In this document: positions 44,724-54,220 of the stretch, one piece after another | How the letters are laid out: every line of letters begins with the position of its first letter | How positions within the stretch are numbered: the stretch's first letter is position 1 | NCBI GenBank assembly: GCA_019187365.1 | Contig: JABARE010000002.1 | Coordinates: 146,687-210,686, forward strand | DNA from: Saprospiraceae bacterium | GTDB taxonomy: Bacteria; Bacteroidota; Bacteroidia; Chitinophagales; Saprospiraceae | Direction of reading: 5' to 3' | Length of the DNA stretch: 64,000 nt | Notes under the pieces: generated by a model | The model's input: the letters and a program-made list of their open reading frames with translations, nothing else | Databases searched by the model: none | What the model was told of the DNA's origin: nothing | Translations under genes and position numbers: made by a program

Positions 44724-45323
44724 TCATTGTTGCAACAGTTCTTGCGTTGTATCCGCCTGTATGGCTCGAAGGCCTTCGGCATAAAAGCTGCGGCAGACGG
44801 AATCCATGCGGGTCAGACCGCGTTCAAAATCGGGGCCGACCTGCTTATCCATATCCATGAACATCATGAGCGGGCGGAATGCGAAGGGTATGTCCCAGGT
44901 ATCTTGCCACTTTACACGGGTGCGGTTTTCCGCTTCCTGCTGAAAGGTGAACCCGCCACTGGACTTGGAGGTGAAGGGTTCGACAAATGCGAGCACATAT
45001 CCGACAGACGTGGGGCTTTCCAGTTTTTCGAGGGTGATAAAGCCTTTGCCGCTCAATTTTTTGTCGCCTTCCCAATGCATGGTGGCCCCGGTCTGACCAT
45101 CCTGTCCTTCAAAGCGCAATTGCATGGAAGGATCCTTTTCCTGCCAGGGAGACCAGTTTGACCAGTTGCGCAAAATCGACACCTGGTTGTAAACCAGGGA
45201 AGATGGAGCCTCGACCACTTTTTCCCGTTCGACCCGGTAACTGGACTTCCCCAAAAATGCTGCAACAAGGTATGCCGCTACGAGCAGCAGCAACAGCACA
45301 AAAATTTTCTTCACGGTATTCAT
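44724..45323 (-). CDS. SRPBCC (START/polyketide-cyclase-like) family protein with N-terminal anchor
   Basis: From the ATG at 45323 the protein is 199 aa. It has one N-terminal hydrophobic helix (VKKIFVLLLLLVAAYLVAAFLG), then an SRPBCC lipid-binding fold: YRVEREKVVEAPSSLVYNQVSILRNWSNWSPW, a central beta sheet with GATMHWEGDKKLSGKGFITL, and a long C-terminal helix GPDFERGLTRMDSVCRSF. Proteins of this fold bind hydrophobic ligands; the ligand is unknown. The in-frame ATG at 45383 would precede the anchor with an unrelated stretch. Confidence 0.75.
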   Translation of the reverse strand: MNTVKKIFVLLLLLVAAYLVAAFLGKSSYRVEREKVVEAPSSLVYNQVSILRNWSNWSPWQEKDPSMQLRFEGQDGQTGATMHWEGDKKLSGKGFITLEKLESPTSVGYVLAFVEPFTSKSSGGFTFQQEAENRTRVKWQDTWDIPFAFRPLMMFMDMDKQVGPDFERGLTRMDSVCRSFYAEGLRAIQADTTQELLQQ

Positions 45324-45615
45324 TTCGTTTGATTTGCACGCTCGTTTCGCTTTCCAAAACCCGGCGACGAACTTCCGGACCACTTCGCAAAGCGAATCCC
45401 GTCATGCACAACGGTTGCCCTGAAAGGGGAGCTCCCCTTGCTCCGGGTATAAAACAGGCCCTCAGCGGACATGCAATACACCCTTTCGGCGTGTCGGCAA
45501 ACGGATAAAACGCTTCCGCGCGGTGGAAAACGATCCTGCAAGATAATTAAAATTGCCCCGGCCGTTAGAGGTCGACCGCAATTTAATGCAATCATCACAA
45601 CAGGAGTGGCGGAAC

Positions 45616-47052
45616 TCAGTCGAATGCGATCCGCACCAGCCGCAATTTGCCATTGTGCTCGCTGGGGACGAGCAGTTTTTGCGCATCAAGGGAAATGGCA
45701 TCCCGGAATCGCAGGGAGAGGTTTTTGTAACTGGTATTCAGCACGCTTTTGCGGATGTTGTCCCCATTGGGCTTGAGCAGGTATTCGGAAACGGTACCCT
45801 CCGATTGAACGGCATCGTTGAAAATGAGCCGCAGCAGGGCCTCCGTTCGGAAGGTATAGAATGAACTGAAGATGCCATCGTCGTCTTGCGAATACTGTCG
45901 CTTGCGGAGTACCCGCTCCCACAGCAGGCGTCCATCCACATCCAGTGAAACAGCCAGAATGTCATCAAAATAGAAGTCGTACCAGCGGGCTGCCGTGCTC
46001 AGGCCAGGATCAATGGTGGAAAAATAGGGGCGGCGGCTCATCTCGCGGGTATGTTCGAACAAAAGCAGCCCCCCCCCCGAGTGGGTTAGTACGACGTCGC
46101 GCAGTTTCAGAGTACCTTCCCGCCATTCAGCGTCCTTAATGTTGCCCTTCCATTCAGCCGTCAGCATTTCTGAGTAGGGAATTTTTGCGGCAGCGACCAC
46201 GTGGTGGTCCGCATCTACTGCATAGAACAGGTACCCCTGGGGATTGCGTGAAGGGTTTTCGGCATAAAGCCCCGCAAGCAAGGCGCGGTGGTTGCGGTCG
46301 TCGATGCGCAAGACGAGGCGGTGTACGGACCCGGATTCAAGGGGAAGGATGGCTCGGCGTACCGGACCTTCCGGGGGGTCGAAGCGGAGCAGAGAATGGC
46401 CGAGCCGGTGCTTTTTGGTTTCCACGCCCTGCTGCCGGACGTAAACGAAAACGCTTCCTGCATTGCTTAAAACAAGGTCTAGAAATTCAAAAGCATCCTC
46501 TCCGTCTCCCAGCAGCTGCTTTTCAGGAAGCATACAAATCGTTGAGTCATGCCCCCGGTGAAAAAGCAGAAATCCATCTTCTCCTTTGACGTCTTCAAAA
46601 CGGATGCCCACCCATTGTTCGTTGGAAGACCGGTACACGGAGTACTCTTTGAGAGCGGTCCCCGCAAGACCCGAGAACAGCTCCCGTTGGTCCAAAAGCT
46701 CTCCCTGAGCGCTGTAGGAGGACTTCATGAGCACATAATGTTCTTCCGAGCGGCTGATGTAAAAGATGTCGATGTCGTTGCTGTCGGCAAGCACCTCCAG
46801 GATCCGCCATTTGTTGCCTTTCAACTCGATGCTCTTTTCTGCACTCCAGCTGAAGTCAGAACGCAGGGTCTGGAGGATGAGGCGGAATGATTTGTCGCGC
46901 AGCAGCGAGGTCGTTCCGTCAGGATGGCTCAGCACGTAATAAGCAAAATCGTTTTTGATGTAGATTTCGGGGCTGATCGACACGCTCTGGCTAGCAAGTC
47001 CGGCTGGAATAGCCAGCATCCATAAGATCTTCAGAAATGCCCGAAAGTCCAT
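45616..47052 (-). CDS. Secreted protein of unknown function
   Basis: From the ATG at 47052 the protein is 478 aa with a signal peptide (MDFRAFLKILWMLAIPAGLASQS). The mature part is rich in beta strands with repeated patterns such as DIDIFYISRSEEHYVLMKSSY, DGFLLFHRGHDSTICMLPE and GYLFYAVDADHHVVAAAKI. This is suggestive of a beta-propeller or WD-like fold, but no family is recognised. A longer open frame reaches 47325, overlapping the divergent ftcD gene; the signal peptide and the 43-bp divergent gap support the shorter form. Confidence 0.6.
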   Translation of the reverse strand: MDFRAFLKILWMLAIPAGLASQSVSISPEIYIKNDFAYYVLSHPDGTTSLLRDKSFRLILQTLRSDFSWSAEKSIELKGNKWRILEVLADSNDIDIFYISRSEEHYVLMKSSYSAQGELLDQRELFSGLAGTALKEYSVYRSSNEQWVGIRFEDVKGEDGFLLFHRGHDSTICMLPEKQLLGDGEDAFEFLDLVLSNAGSVFVYVRQQGVETKKHRLGHSLLRFDPPEGPVRRAILPLESGSVHRLVLRIDDRNHRALLAGLYAENPSRNPQGYLFYAVDADHHVVAAAKIPYSEMLTAEWKGNIKDAEWREGTLKLRDVVLTHSGGGLLLFEHTREMSRRPYFSTIDPGLSTAARWYDFYFDDILAVSLDVDGRLLWERVLRKRQYSQDDDGIFSSFYTFRTEALLRLIFNDAVQSEGTVSEYLLKPNGDNIRKSVLNTSYKNLSLRFRDAISLDAQKLLVPSEHNGKLRLVRIAFD

Positions 47053-47095
47053 GTGAAAAGATACGTTTATTTTCGCACATAATTGTCTGACAGCG

Positions 47096-48790
47096 ATGAA
47101 TGCCCAAAAAATTCTGGAATGCGTGCCGAACTTCAGTGAGGGAAGGGATGTGTCGGTGATCCGCGACATCGAGTCGGCCATTTCTGCTGTGGCGGGCGTT
47201 CGCCTGCTGCACACGGATATGGGCAAGGCCACCCACCGGACGGTCATCAGTTTTGCCGGATCCCCGGAGGCAGTGGTGGAGGCGGCGGTCCAGGCCATCC
47301 GCGCAGCAGCAAGCCGCATCGACATGCAGCGCCACCAGGGAGCTCATCCCCGCATGGGCGCTACCGACGTTTGCCCACTCATCCCGATCCGGGGAATGAG
47401 CCTCGAGGAGGCCTCCCGGTATGCCGTCATGCTCGCCCGGCGCGTCGGGGAAGAACTTGCCATTCCTGTATACCTGTACGAGGCATCTGCGAGCGCCCCG
47501 CATCGCCGCAACCTCGCCGACATCCGCAGCGGTGAATACGAAGGGCTGGAGGAGAAGATGAAACAGGCGGAATGGAAACCCGATTATGGTCCGGAGACAT
47601 TTCAACCGCGCGTTGGCGCCACAGTCATTGGGGCAAGAGAGGTTCTCGTTGCCTATAATGTCAACCTGAATACCCAATCCGTCGCTCTGGCCAATGCAAT
47701 TGCGTATGACGTCCGCGAAGCCGGTCGCCCGCTAAAGGACCCCACCACGGGTAAACTGGTCCGCGATGCATCCGGGGAAGTGCGCCGAACCTCAGGAATG
47801 TGCCCCGGCGTCAAGGCCATAGGCTGGTATATCCCGGAATATGGTTTTGCTCAGGTCAGTATGAACCTCGCCAACCTGGGAAAGACACCACTGCACGAAG
47901 CATTCGAAGCGTGCCGCAAAGCCGCCGATGCATACGGCGTGCTCGTTACGGGTTCAGAACTCGTCGGGCTGGTTCCCGAGCGGGCCATGACCGAAGCAGG
48001 ACGCTATTTTTTGAAAAAACAGAAGCGCTCTACGGGCGTCGGCGATCAGGGACTCGTGCAGGTTGCCATACAGTCGTTAGGCTTAAACAGCCTGGCGCCG
48101 TTTGATCCAAAGGAACGAATCATTGAATACATGCTCGAAGATAAATCAAACCCGCTGGTGGCCATGAGCCTGACCGAATTTGCCCGCGAAACCGCTTCTG
48201 AAAATCCCGCTCCCGGAGGAGGTTCCGTGTCGGCCTGCGTTGGCGCGTTCGGCATTTCGCTCGGCGCTATGGTCGCCAACCTCAGCGCACACAAAAGGGG
48301 CCTGGAGCAACACTACGACCGCTTCTGCGCCGCTGCAGAGGCTGCGCAAGCACGGATGCAGCAACTCCTGGACCTGGTCGACGAAGACACCCGCGCCTTT
48401 AACGCTGTGTTGTCGGCCTACCGCATGCCAAAACAGACACCGGAAGAAAAAAAGTCCCGGAAAAAGGCCATTCGATCAGCAAATCTCTATGCAATGGAAA
48501 TTCCTTTGAGGACCATGCAGATTGCCGAAGCATGCCTTGACACCGTAGCAGAAATGGTCGAATTCGGTAACCAGAATTCGATTACCGACGCCTGCGTTGG
48601 AGCATTATGTCTGCGAACAGCCGTTCAAGGTGCGGCAATGAACGTTCGCATCAATGCGCTTACCATCGACGACGAGGAAGAAAAAGCGAGGTTCCTCAAA
48701 ACAACTGCAGAGATAGAGCAAATTGCCGGAGAAAAGGTCGAAAAGATCCTGACCACACTCAAGGAAAAATTTCAACTCGACAGGATCTAA
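47096..48790 (+). CDS. ftcD: Glutamate formimidoyltransferase / formimidoyltetrahydrofolate cyclodeaminase
   Basis: A 564-aa bifunctional enzyme of histidine degradation and one-carbon metabolism. The formiminotransferase part (residues 1 to about 330) shows LECVPNFSEGRD, HPRMGATDVCPLIPI and FQPRVGATVIGAREVLVAYNVNLNT. The cyclodeaminase part (about 355-555) shows ENPAPGGGSVSACVGAFG and FGNQNSITDACVGALCLRTA. It transfers the formimino group from formiminoglutamate to tetrahydrofolate and releases ammonia. It is followed after 39 bp by a sugar-type transporter, a probable operon partner. Confidence 0.95.
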   Translation: MNAQKILECVPNFSEGRDVSVIRDIESAISAVAGVRLLHTDMGKATHRTVISFAGSPEAVVEAAVQAIRAAASRIDMQRHQGAHPRMGATDVCPLIPIRGMSLEEASRYAVMLARRVGEELAIPVYLYEASASAPHRRNLADIRSGEYEGLEEKMKQAEWKPDYGPETFQPRVGATVIGAREVLVAYNVNLNTQSVALANAIAYDVREAGRPLKDPTTGKLVRDASGEVRRTSGMCPGVKAIGWYIPEYGFAQVSMNLANLGKTPLHEAFEACRKAADAYGVLVTGSELVGLVPERAMTEAGRYFLKKQKRSTGVGDQGLVQVAIQSLGLNSLAPFDPKERIIEYMLEDKSNPLVAMSLTEFARETASENPAPGGGSVSACVGAFGISLGAMVANLSAHKRGLEQHYDRFCAAAEAAQARMQQLLDLVDEDTRAFNAVLSAYRMPKQTPEEKKSRKKAIRSANLYAMEIPLRTMQIAEACLDTVAEMVEFGNQNSITDACVGALCLRTAVQGAAMNVRINALTIDDEEEKARFLKTTAEIEQIAGEKVEKILTTLKEKFQLDRI

Positions 48791-48829
48791 ACAAAATGAG
48801 ATTCAGCAAGCCGGGGCAAAATCAAACAC

Positions 48830-50491
48830 ATGCAAGAACAAAAGATCCAAACCAATTATGGCGCCCTGGGCACCCTGGTGACCGTATTCTTTTTTTGGGG
48901 ATTCATCGCCTCCGGAAACGGGGTATTCATTCCCTTTTGCAAAAACTACTTTGACCTCGACCAGTTTCAAAGCCAGCTCGTCGATTTTGCATTTTATGGC
49001 GCTTATTATCTGGGTGCGCTCGGTTTGTTCGTCTACAGCAATTGGAAGGGCCACGACCTGGTAGCCGGATGGGGCTATAAAAGAAGCATCGTTTACGGTC
49101 TGCTCTTTTCCCTGCTCGGGGCGGTCGCCATGATCCTCAGCGTGCAGTGGGGATCTCAGGAGAGCGGGTTCGGGTTTTTTCTGTTTTCATTTTTTGTACT
49201 GGCGCTCGGATTTTCACTGCAACAGACCGCAGCAAACCCCTTTGCCATTGCACTGGGAGATCCTTCGACGGGGGCTCACCGCGTCAACCTTGGCGGTGGC
49301 ATCAATTCTTTTGGAACGGCGATCGGGCCGATCGTAGTTTCCCTCGCCCTTTTCGGCGCTTTGCATTACGACGACGCATCCCTTCAACACCTCTCCCTTG
49401 CCAGGATCACCGTGCTCTACGCCGGTGTCGGACTGCTGTTCCTGCTGGCCGCAGCCCTGTTCGCGTTTTCGAAACGCGTTCCTTCGGGCATACGCAAAGA
49501 ATCATTCGAAACAGCACCAAAAGCCGTATGGGCACTTGTGCTGATCACGGCTGGCCTCGTTGCCTGCTTTCTGCCCGTGTTCAATAGCTATCGCGGTGAA
49601 AGCGACCCCCAAACGCTGCATTCGCTTGAAATGGTGCGCATGGCCTGGCTTCTGGGTGCTCTGGTCATCGTAGCAGCAGGGTTGGCCATCGCCTACGCAC
49701 TGTCCCGGAAAAATCCCGGTGGATGGGGCGCCATGCGCTATCCACAACTCCCGCTGGGCATGTTTGCCATTTTCGTTTACGTGGGCGTTGAAGTTACCAT
49801 ACAGAGCAATATGGGAGAATTGCTCAAAAGTGCCGATTTCGGAAGCATGCAGACTTCTGCCATCACACCATTTATCTCCATGTTCTGGGGAAGCCTGATG
49901 ATCGGGCGGTGGACGGGGGCCATCCCGGTTTTTCAGCCTGGGCCCAGGATTAAAAAATCATTGGTGATCCTCGTGCCTCTTGTGGCTTTTGGCATCGTCC
50001 TGCTGGTCAACGAACTTGCAGGGAAGGACATGAGTCCGCTCCATGCCTACATCGGCTGTGTTGCCGTCCTCGTTTTAGCTTTCCTGCTGGCAGGAGATAA
50101 ACCTGCTCTTACCCTAATGCTGTTCAGCTCACTGGCATTTGCCGCCATGTGCATCGGACTGATGACCACGGGGATGACCGCGGTATACGCATTTCTGAGC
50201 GGAGGCCTCTTCTGTTCGGTCATGTGGCCCTGCATTTTCTCGCTCTCCATCGCAGGACTCGGCAAATACGAAAGCCAGGGAGCGGCCTTCCTCATCATGA
50301 TGATCCTCGGTGGGGCCATCATTCCCCCCATCCAGGGCAAACTCGCCGACCTGGCCTCGGTGGGCATACACCAGTCGTATTGGGTCGCTGTGGTGTGCTT
50401 TGCCTATTTGGGGGTTTTTGCCTGGACCGTACGACGCATCCTCCGCCGGCAAGGCATCGACTACGATGGACAGATCGGCAAGGCCCACTGA
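48830..50491 (+). CDS. MFS transporter, FucP/GluP (sugar:H+ symporter) family
   Basis: A 553-aa inner-membrane transporter with 12-14 helices. The start [27 protein letters not shown] and the signature [19 protein letters not shown]...[17 protein letters not shown] are diagnostic of the FHS (fucose/glucose/galactose) group, though slightly longer than FucP. The GGA(I)[10 protein letters not shown] motif near the end also fits. The substrate is probably a monosaccharide. Being behind ftcD does not by itself indicate histidine-related transport. Confidence 0.85.
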   Translation: MQEQKIQTNYGALGTLVTVFFFWGFIASGNGVFIPFCKNYFDLDQFQSQLVDFAFYGAYYLGALGLFVYSNWKGHDLVAGWGYKRSIVYGLLFSLLGAVAMILSVQWGSQESGFGFFLFSFFVLALGFSLQQTAANPFAIALGDPSTGAHRVNLGGGINSFGTAIGPIVVSLALFGALHYDDASLQHLSLARITVLYAGVGLLFLLAAALFAFSKRVPSGIRKESFETAPKAVWALVLITAGLVACFLPVFNSYRGESDPQTLHSLEMVRMAWLLGALVIVAAGLAIAYALSRKNPGGWGAMRYPQLPLGMFAIFVYVGVEVTIQSNMGELLKSADFGSMQTSAITPFISMFWGSLMIGRWTGAIPVFQPGPRIKKSLVILVPLVAFGIVLLVNELAGKDMSPLHAYIGCVAVLVLAFLLAGDKPALTLMLFSSLAFAAMCIGLMTTGMTAVYAFLSGGLFCSVMWPCIFSLSIAGLGKYESQGAAFLIMMILGGAIIPPIQGKLADLASVGIHQSYWVAVVCFAYLGVFAWTVRRILRRQGIDYDGQIGKAH

Positions 50492-50590
50492 AAGAAATTC
50501 GGCTTCACCGGGATCCTGCTGCAGTGCACCTCGCACATCTACCTATTGCGACAGTCTGCTCGATGGGGCTTTCCCACCCAAAAAAGTCAT

Positions 50591-50708
50591 CTTCTCAATA
50601 CTTCGTTGCAGCTCAGTCAGTTATAGTTCTCAATAGGTACATTCGTTTCGTCTCGTCTGGTTTTACTAAATTCATTCCGGCAACAAAATGGAATTTTTAG
50701 AAGTGCCC
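50591..50708. repeat. Dispersed repeat, copy B (partial, inverted relative to copy A)
   Basis: On the minus strand it begins GCACTTCTAAAAATTCC and continues through AATGAATTTAG, AGACGAG, ATAACTGACTGA and GCAACGAAGTATTG in the same order as copy A at 44418-44612. It lacks the 41-bp tandem expansion and the second terminal repeat. It occupies most of the gap between the MFS gene and the outer-membrane protein gene; the remainder (50492-50590) shows nothing recognisable. Confidence 0.7.
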
Positions 50709-50710
50709 TG

Positions 50711-50718
50711 TATTTTTG
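50711..50718 (+). promoter_or_regulatory. -7 promoter box (TATTTTTG) for the outer-membrane barrel gene
   Basis: Exact TAnnTTTG match 21 nt before the ATG at 50740, directly abutting the end of repeat copy B. Confidence 0.55.
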
Positions 50719-50739
50719 CAAATGACAAAATCGATCACC

Positions 50740-51720
50740 ATGAAGCATACTTTTACAACGATGGTCCTGCTTTGCTTTGGCTTTCCAACGGGGGCAGTGC
50801 TGCAAGTTCCTCCCGGTTCGGATGAATTGCTGCTCCTGGCTGAGCATTACAAAGGATTGGGAGAATCATTCCGCAAAGGGGAATTGCCGGTTTCCGAATA
50901 CCGCACCAAAAGCAGGGAGCTGTTGCTGCAACTGGGAGCCACTTCCTATGCAGTGTACGAAGAACTCAACGCGGCAGACCGACAAACCCCCCAGGACAGC
51001 AGCACACCCCAAACCGGAATGCCGGAAGGTCAAGACACCATCCCCGAAGCATCCTTCCCCCAATCCGGACCGGGGAGAACTCCGGGGTCGCTGCTCCGGG
51101 GCAACCATAAGCGGACTTCAGTAGGGATCCGGTACGGCATGTTTTTCAACGGACTGGCCCAGTCTGAGTCTCGCGACGGCGTCAACTATCCGGATTTCAG
51201 TGTTGGCCGGTCCTTCAACTGGTTTGGTGAATTTGATATCCTGCTCAACACTCGGCTGGGAAAACCCAATGGACCTCTGAGCATTTATTACGGAATTGGA
51301 TGGGACAACCGGTGTTTTGTGCAAAAGGGAGACGACGTTCAGCGTTTGATCCTGGATGGCGACAAAGCATCCTTTGCACCCGCAACGGAACAACCCGATC
51401 GCGTTGAACTCAGGCTCCGCTATTTTCGCTTTCCTCTCGGCTTGCAGGCCAAAACAGGGAAATGGGCATTCAACGCCGGAACTTACCTGGGACTGAGGAT
51501 CTCCCACAAACAAATACTGGAATACGAAACGGCAGAGGGCGAAGAGGCCTCGCTGACACTGGACAAAAATTACGACTTCAACAAAGTGAATTATGGCCTG
51601 AGCGCATCCATTGGTTACAAGCGGATACACCTTGGCTTCCAGTACGACCTCAGCAAGTTGTTCAAAAACTCTGTGACCTTCGACTACCAGCCCTGGCGCA
51701 TCGGAGTAATGCTCTTCTGA
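50740..51720 (+). CDS. Outer-membrane beta-barrel protein, unknown function
   Basis: From the ATG at 50740 the protein is 326 aa with a signal peptide (MKHTFTTMVLLCFGFPTGAVLQ). A helical segment (about 25-75), then a Pro/Gly/Ser-rich linker (about 80-115), lead to a C-terminal barrel (about 120-326) of alternating strands such as TSVGIRYGMFFNGLAQ, PLSIYYGIGWDNRCF and YGLSASIGYKRIHLGFQYDL, ending in WRIGVMLF. The terminal aromatic strand is typical of Bacteroidota PorT-type barrels. An in-frame ATG at 50722 is possible, but it is only 3 nt from the promoter box. Confidence 0.7.
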   Translation: MKHTFTTMVLLCFGFPTGAVLQVPPGSDELLLLAEHYKGLGESFRKGELPVSEYRTKSRELLLQLGATSYAVYEELNAADRQTPQDSSTPQTGMPEGQDTIPEASFPQSGPGRTPGSLLRGNHKRTSVGIRYGMFFNGLAQSESRDGVNYPDFSVGRSFNWFGEFDILLNTRLGKPNGPLSIYYGIGWDNRCFVQKGDDVQRLILDGDKASFAPATEQPDRVELRLRYFRFPLGLQAKTGKWAFNAGTYLGLRISHKQILEYETAEGEEASLTLDKNYDFNKVNYGLSASIGYKRIHLGFQYDLSKLFKNSVTFDYQPWRIGVMLF

Positions 51721-51803
51721 GCCGGCATGCGCAAACGCTTATTTCAATTGAGTGCTGCACAATAAACGAGCCTGCCGCGATTTGCTTCGGGCCTGGCGTT
51801 TTC

Positions 51804-52379
51804 ATGACGATTATCAACTGCCCGCCTGATGAAAATCAGCGACTATGCAGGCATATTTCCGAAATCTTGCAGGGTAATCGTGTAAGTGTAATGATTCGGG
51901 AAGTAGAAGGCGATATTTTGCTCTCTCAGGCCGATGCCTGGGCGCACGGCGTGGCGCCGATGGACCATTTTGATAGTGGGCTGGCCCTGAGCCTGCGCGA
52001 GCACTACCCATCCATGTACAAAGACTTCCGGCATTATTGCCAGACGTATCATCCAAAACCTGGTGACGTTTGGCTATGGCAAAGCGCCGACCATCGAAAA
52101 ATTTTCAACCTGCTGACCCAGGAAGCTGCACAGGGAAATTCGGGGCATCCGGGTCGAGCTTCCACCATCAACGTCCGGCACTGTCTTAAAAATCTGGTGC
52201 GCGAGATGCAAAGGGAATCCATCCGGAGTCTTGCAATACCCCGCATTGCCACGGGAGTGGGCGGCCTCGACTGGAAAGATGTGCAACCCCTCGTTGAAGA
52301 GTATCTCGGACCCATCGACATTGCGGTTTTCGTCTACACGACCTACCACAAAGGGATCACCGCAGAAGAAATAATTTAA
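51804..52379 (+). CDS. Macro-domain protein
   Basis: A 191-aa single-domain protein. Macro-fold motifs are visible: DILLSQADAWAHGVAPMDHFDSGLALSLREHYPSMYKDFRHY (the ADP-ribose binding region), GDVWLWQS, and SLAIPRIATGVGGLDWKDVQPLVEEYLG (phosphate loop). The pattern is closest to the DarG/TARG1-like branch that removes or binds ADP-ribose. No DarT-type ADP-ribosyltransferase is adjacent, so it is not obviously an antitoxin. The start MTIINCPPDENQR was chosen; the frame is open back to 51462 inside the barrel gene. Confidence 0.78.
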   Translation: MTIINCPPDENQRLCRHISEILQGNRVSVMIREVEGDILLSQADAWAHGVAPMDHFDSGLALSLREHYPSMYKDFRHYCQTYHPKPGDVWLWQSADHRKIFNLLTQEAAQGNSGHPGRASTINVRHCLKNLVREMQRESIRSLAIPRIATGVGGLDWKDVQPLVEEYLGPIDIAVFVYTTYHKGITAEEII

Positions 52380-52544
52380 AGGCTAAGTCCGGTCCGGCGT
52401 TTTGCAGCAGGAATGAATTTCCGGCTCAGTTTTTTGAAGGCAACCCTCCGGGCGCAACGGGAATGTGGGCGGCGGCATATTTTTAATCAGAAGGGCGTCA
52501 ATTCGGGAAAATGAACTACATTGTTTCGCAAAGACAGACGCATC

Positions 52545-52949
52545 GTGAACAAACAAAGAAAACCCGAAGCATTTTACCAGAAACTGGCTTACTTGTTTTA
52601 TGCCGTTGCAGATGCCGATGGAAAAGTGGAAAAGAAAGAGCTGGTGAAACTGCACGAGGAGGTTCTGGCAATCTGGAAAGCGATTGACGACTCGGTCGAT
52701 GAATTCAATACCGATTTATCTTTTGAGATAGAAGCGGTATTCGACTGGCTTGAGGAAAACCAGTTTTCCTACAAAGATGCACTGACGGAGTTTAAGGATT
52801 ATGCCCTGGAGCACCGGTCGCTTTTTGATGCGGAGATCCGCTCAAAGATCATGCATACCTGCCGCGAATTGGCGGGTGTTTATCGCAGCATCTCCCTGCA
52901 GGAGGAAAATATTCTTCACGACATCGACCGTTTTCTCGAAATCCTTTAA
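52545..52949 (+). CDS. TerB-like / tellurite-resistance-fold small protein
   Basis: From the GTG at 52545 (MNKQRKPEAFYQKLAYLFYAVADADGK) the protein is 134 aa and all-helical. The DADGKVEKKELVKLHEEV segment is the acidic, possibly metal-binding motif of the TerB/DjlA-like helical fold. Members are often tied to stress response or co-chaperone functions. No ter gene cluster is nearby, so the assignment is structural only. An upstream TTG at 52521 is an alternative start. Confidence 0.6.
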   Translation: MNKQRKPEAFYQKLAYLFYAVADADGKVEKKELVKLHEEVLAIWKAIDDSVDEFNTDLSFEIEAVFDWLEENQFSYKDALTEFKDYALEHRSLFDAEIRSKIMHTCRELAGVYRSISLQEENILHDIDRFLEIL

Positions 52950-52969
52950 ACTAACAAACGTTTGTTAGT
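52950..52969. promoter_or_regulatory. 20-bp perfect palindrome ACTAACAAACGTTTGTTAGT
   Basis: It lies immediately after the TerB-like gene stop and between convergent genes. The sequence resembles TetR-family operators, but the position is 3' of both genes and no TetR gene is in the window. As RNA it would form an AT-rich hairpin followed by a weak T run, so a bidirectional terminator is an alternative. Confidence 0.4.
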
Positions 52970-53057
52970 ATAGTTTTTAGTTAGGAAGTAAGCTGTCCGG
53001 AAAGGGGTGTCCTGTTTTGTGAATGGGCTGCCGGCATGCTTCGCGATGCGTTGCCGC

Positions 53058-54131
53058 TCAGGCGATGGTGATCTTCCGGTCGAGGTAAACGTCCTGTATG
53101 GCGTTGAGCAGGGCAACGCCCTCTTTCATGGGCTTTTGAAAGGCTTTCCGTCCCGAGATCAGCCCCATGCCGCCCGCGCGTTTGTTGATCACTGCGGTGA
53201 GTACGGCTTCGTAAAGGTCTCCGGCGCCTTTTGACTCGCCCCCGCTGTTGATAAGGCCTACCCGGCCCATATAGCAATTGGCAACCTGGTACCGGCACAG
53301 ATCTATTGGGTGATCAGTCGTTAGCTCGCTGTACACCTTGGGGTGGATCTTTCCATAAGACGAGCTGCCCATGTTCAGGGCACTGAAGCCGCCATTGTTG
53401 GTGGGTAGTTTCTGCTTGATGATGTCCGCCTGGATCGTTACGCCGAGGTGGTTGGCCTGACCTGTAAGATCGGCGGCGGCATGATAATCTACGCCGTCCT
53501 TTTTAAAAGAGGAATTGCGCAGGTAGCACCACAACACCGTAAACATACCGAGCTGGTGGGCGTGCTCGAAGGCTTCAGCGATCTCGACGAGCTGGCGCGT
53601 GCTCTCCTCTGATCCGAAATAGATGGTTGCACCCACGCCGGCAGCTCCCATATTCCAGGCTTCTTCGACCGAACCGTACAATACCTGGTCAAACCGATTC
53701 GGATGGGTAAGCAGTTCGTTGTGGTTGATCTTGACGATGAAGGGGATCCTGTGCGCGTACCTCCTCGAAACCGCTGCAAGTACCCCAAAGGTCGATGCCA
53801 CTGCATTGCAGCCTCCTTCCATGGCCAGCCGCACGATCTGTTCAGGGTCGAAATACGCCGGGTTGGGGGCAAAGGAAGCGCCAGCGCTGTGTTCAATTCC
53901 CTGGTCGACGGGAAGGATGCTCACGTATCCCGTACCGGCAAGCCGCCCGTTGTTGAACAGGGCACCGAGGTTACGTAGGGTCTGTCCGTTCCGGTTGGAT
54001 GCCGTCCAAATGCGATCCAGACAATCTTTTCCCGGCAGCTGCAGGGAAGATTTTGGGATTGCACTGCAAACGTGATCCAGGTAATGCGGGGCCTGTGCCC
54101 CCAGCAAGTCGAATACAGAAATCTTAGCCAT
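53058..54131 (-). CDS. fbaB: Class I fructose-bisphosphate aldolase (FbaB/DhnA type)
   Basis: A 357-aa Schiff-base aldolase that splits fructose-1,6-bisphosphate in glycolysis and works in reverse in gluconeogenesis. Motifs: [63 protein letters not shown], and [18 protein letters not shown], which contains the phosphate-binding glycine-rich loop. The length matches archaeal-type bacterial FbaB. It is a single gene; the 54132-54220 gap shows nothing. Confidence 0.93.
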   Translation of the reverse strand: MAKISVFDLLGAQAPHYLDHVCSAIPKSSLQLPGKDCLDRIWTASNRNGQTLRNLGALFNNGRLAGTGYVSILPVDQGIEHSAGASFAPNPAYFDPEQIVRLAMEGGCNAVASTFGVLAAVSRRYAHRIPFIVKINHNELLTHPNRFDQVLYGSVEEAWNMGAAGVGATIYFGSEESTRQLVEIAEAFEHAHQLGMFTVLWCYLRNSSFKKDGVDYHAAADLTGQANHLGVTIQADIIKQKLPTNNGGFSALNMGSSSYGKIHPKVYSELTTDHPIDLCRYQVANCYMGRVGLINSGGESKGAGDLYEAVLTAVINKRAGGMGLISGRKAFQKPMKEGVALLNAIQDVYLDRKITIA

Positions 54132-54220
54132 CTGAATTGAATGTGGGTAACGGGAAATTTAAGCGGTGGTCACCAAACGGGCTCCGGCCATTTTGCCAGT
54201 GCAGTGAGAATGCCCTTCGC

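Noticed and set aside
45616..47325. 569-aa form of the secreted protein starting at 47325
   Set aside because: It would overlap the divergent ftcD gene and hide the signal peptide that begins at 47052.
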